Assembly: GCA_028705545.1 (NCBI GenBank)
Contig: JAQWDG010000111.1
Location: forward strand, 1 to 6,234
Source of the DNA: Methanoregula sp.
GTDB lineage: Archaea > Halobacteriota > Methanomicrobia > Methanomicrobiales > Methanospirillaceae
Direction of reading: 5' to 3'
Length of the DNA stretch: 6,234 nucleotides
In this document: piece after piece, positions 5,596-6,234 of the stretch
Position numbering within the stretch: position 1 is the first letter of the stretch
Layout: every line of letters starts with the position of its first letter
Notes under the pieces: generated by a model
The model's database searches: none
What the model was told of the DNA's origin: nothing
The model's input: the letters and a program-made list of their open reading frames with translations, nothing else
Program-made: the position numbers and the translations under genes

Positions 5596-6234
5596 TGCAG
5601 GTTCACCTTCTGGTCGAGGATGTACTTCCCGCTGGGCGTGTAGAGTAATTTCACTTCCAAAGCAGTATGGTTGGAGATTGCCTGCGTAAGATCACTATCA
5701 GAGACGGCAAACAGTCCCGCAGTGAAATGCAGTTGGTACGTCCGTGCAATGTCGCCCGGCATCCACGTTGCATTTCCGAACCATGCAGGGCTGTTAAAGC
5801 CTGCCGCGTAATTACCGCAGGGGAACCCGTACTTCTGGTTGTCGTAGACATGCGGTGGTCGCGAACAGCTGTTCCCGTTGTAGACACAGACGGGCTCACT
5901 GGTGGAGGTCTGCACGTGGCGGACGACAGTACCGTTTGAAAGCGTCAGGTACGTGATCAACTGGGTATCCTTTGTCTGGACCGGATCGCCGCCCATATGC
6001 TCGATCGCGAAATCGTAAGCACCGGTATCAATCGAACCATCATCCTTTACATCCCACCCGGTCTTAATCTGGAAACTTGCCTGCGGCGTTTTTGTCTGGG
6101 ACCCGGAGAGCCCCCCCGCAAACGCGCTTACCACAGCGGCGATGATAATCGTAACCACCAGCATCAGCATCACGCCAACCACCGGCGACACGGCTCGCTC
6201 GCCGTGTTTTAACCGAAAACTTCTCTCTGGATAC
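5592..6234 (-). CDS. Archaeal type IV pilin, paralogue 4 (5' end cut by window)
   Basis: The minus-strand frame is open from the window edge to the TGA at 5594-5592, giving 213 residues. It reads YPERSFRLKHGERA and then VSPVVGVMLMLVVTIIIAA, so basic leader residues precede the Pilin_N helix and the true start must lie just beyond 6234. The GTG at 6191 codes for the Val of VSP and would remove the leader, so it is not the start. The body includes YDFAIEHMGGDPVQ, shared with paralogue 3, three Cys in the segment VCVYNGNSC...FPCGN (possible disulfide or metal site), WMPGDIARTYQL, and a C-terminal LLYTPSGKYILDQKV that is the clearest version of the shared closing strands. It is the first visible gene of the array; more members may lie upstream. 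Confidence 0.87.
   Translation of the reverse strand, partial: YPERSFRLKHGERAVSPVVGVMLMLVVTIIIAAVVSAFAGGLSGSQTKTPQASFQIKTGWDVKDDGSIDTGAYDFAIEHMGGDPVQTKDTQLITYLTLSNGTVVRHVQTSTSEPVCVYNGNSCSRPPHVYDNQKYGFPCGNYAAGFNSPAWFGNATWMPGDIARTYQLHFTAGLFAVSDSDLTQAISNHTALEVKLLYTPSGKYILDQKVNLQ
5603..5609 (-). promoter_or_regulatory. Shine-Dalgarno of pilin 3 inside the end of pilin 4
   Basis: AAGGTGA on the minus strand lies 7 bases before the ATG at 5595, within the last codons of paralogue 4. It is an excellent match to the archaeal 16S 3' end and fixes the start at the ATGA overlap. Confidence 0.6.

Noticed and set aside
6189..6191. GTG as start codon of pilin 4
   Set aside because: It codes for the Val of the conserved VSPVVG motif. 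Using it would delete the leader peptide, and the frame continues upstream to the window edge with basic leader residues.
3540..6234. Plus-strand frames opposite the pilin genes
   Set aside because: They are antisense shadows of the repeated helix-coding block (recurring SISITPTTGE-type reading), without ribosome-binding sites or family resemblance.

Overview
The window most likely comes from a methanogenic euryarchaeon, probably of the order Methanomicrobiales (a Methanoregula-like organism). This is inferred from four paralogous archaeal type IV pilins of the Pilin_N (DUF1628, PF07790) type, an FmdE-domain protein, archaeal Shine-Dalgarno sequences of the GGTGA type, poly-T termination and AT-rich archaeal promoter-like gaps. 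No marker gene fixes the taxon. Every gene I can support is on the minus strand, so transcription runs from high to low coordinates.

Region 1 (6234 to 3540): four tandem, tightly packed pilin genes. The first is cut by the window edge. They share an almost identical N-terminal leader and hydrophobic helix but have divergent secreted bodies. Junctions are a 4-base ATGA overlap, a 9-base gap and a 1-base gap (or 8-base overlap). A poly-T terminator follows the last gene at 3521-3536. No assembly ATPase, platform protein or prepilin peptidase is visible.

Region 2 (3539 to 3396): an AT-rich gap with a candidate TATA box and two direct copies of TTTTATCG. It is the likely promoter of the next operon.

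Region 3 (3395 to 372): a four-gene operon of a short FmdE-domain protein, an ABC ATPase, a ZnuB-type (ABC-3) permease and a ZnuA/TroA-type (cluster A-I) substrate-binding protein with a C-terminal membrane anchor. It looks like a metal-type importer. The binding protein lacks all the usual metal-ligand histidines, and an FmdE-like protein is the first gene, so the cargo may not be free zinc or manganese.

Region 4 (371 to 104): a non-coding gap with an AT-rich promoter-like half and a GC-rich half holding a strong inverted repeat and a competing pairing.

Region 5 (103 to 1): the start of a further minus-strand gene that runs off the window. Its first 34 residues form a Lys/Ala/Ser/Thr-rich basic tail.

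No tRNA, rRNA, CRISPR array, insertion sequence or attachment site was recognised.
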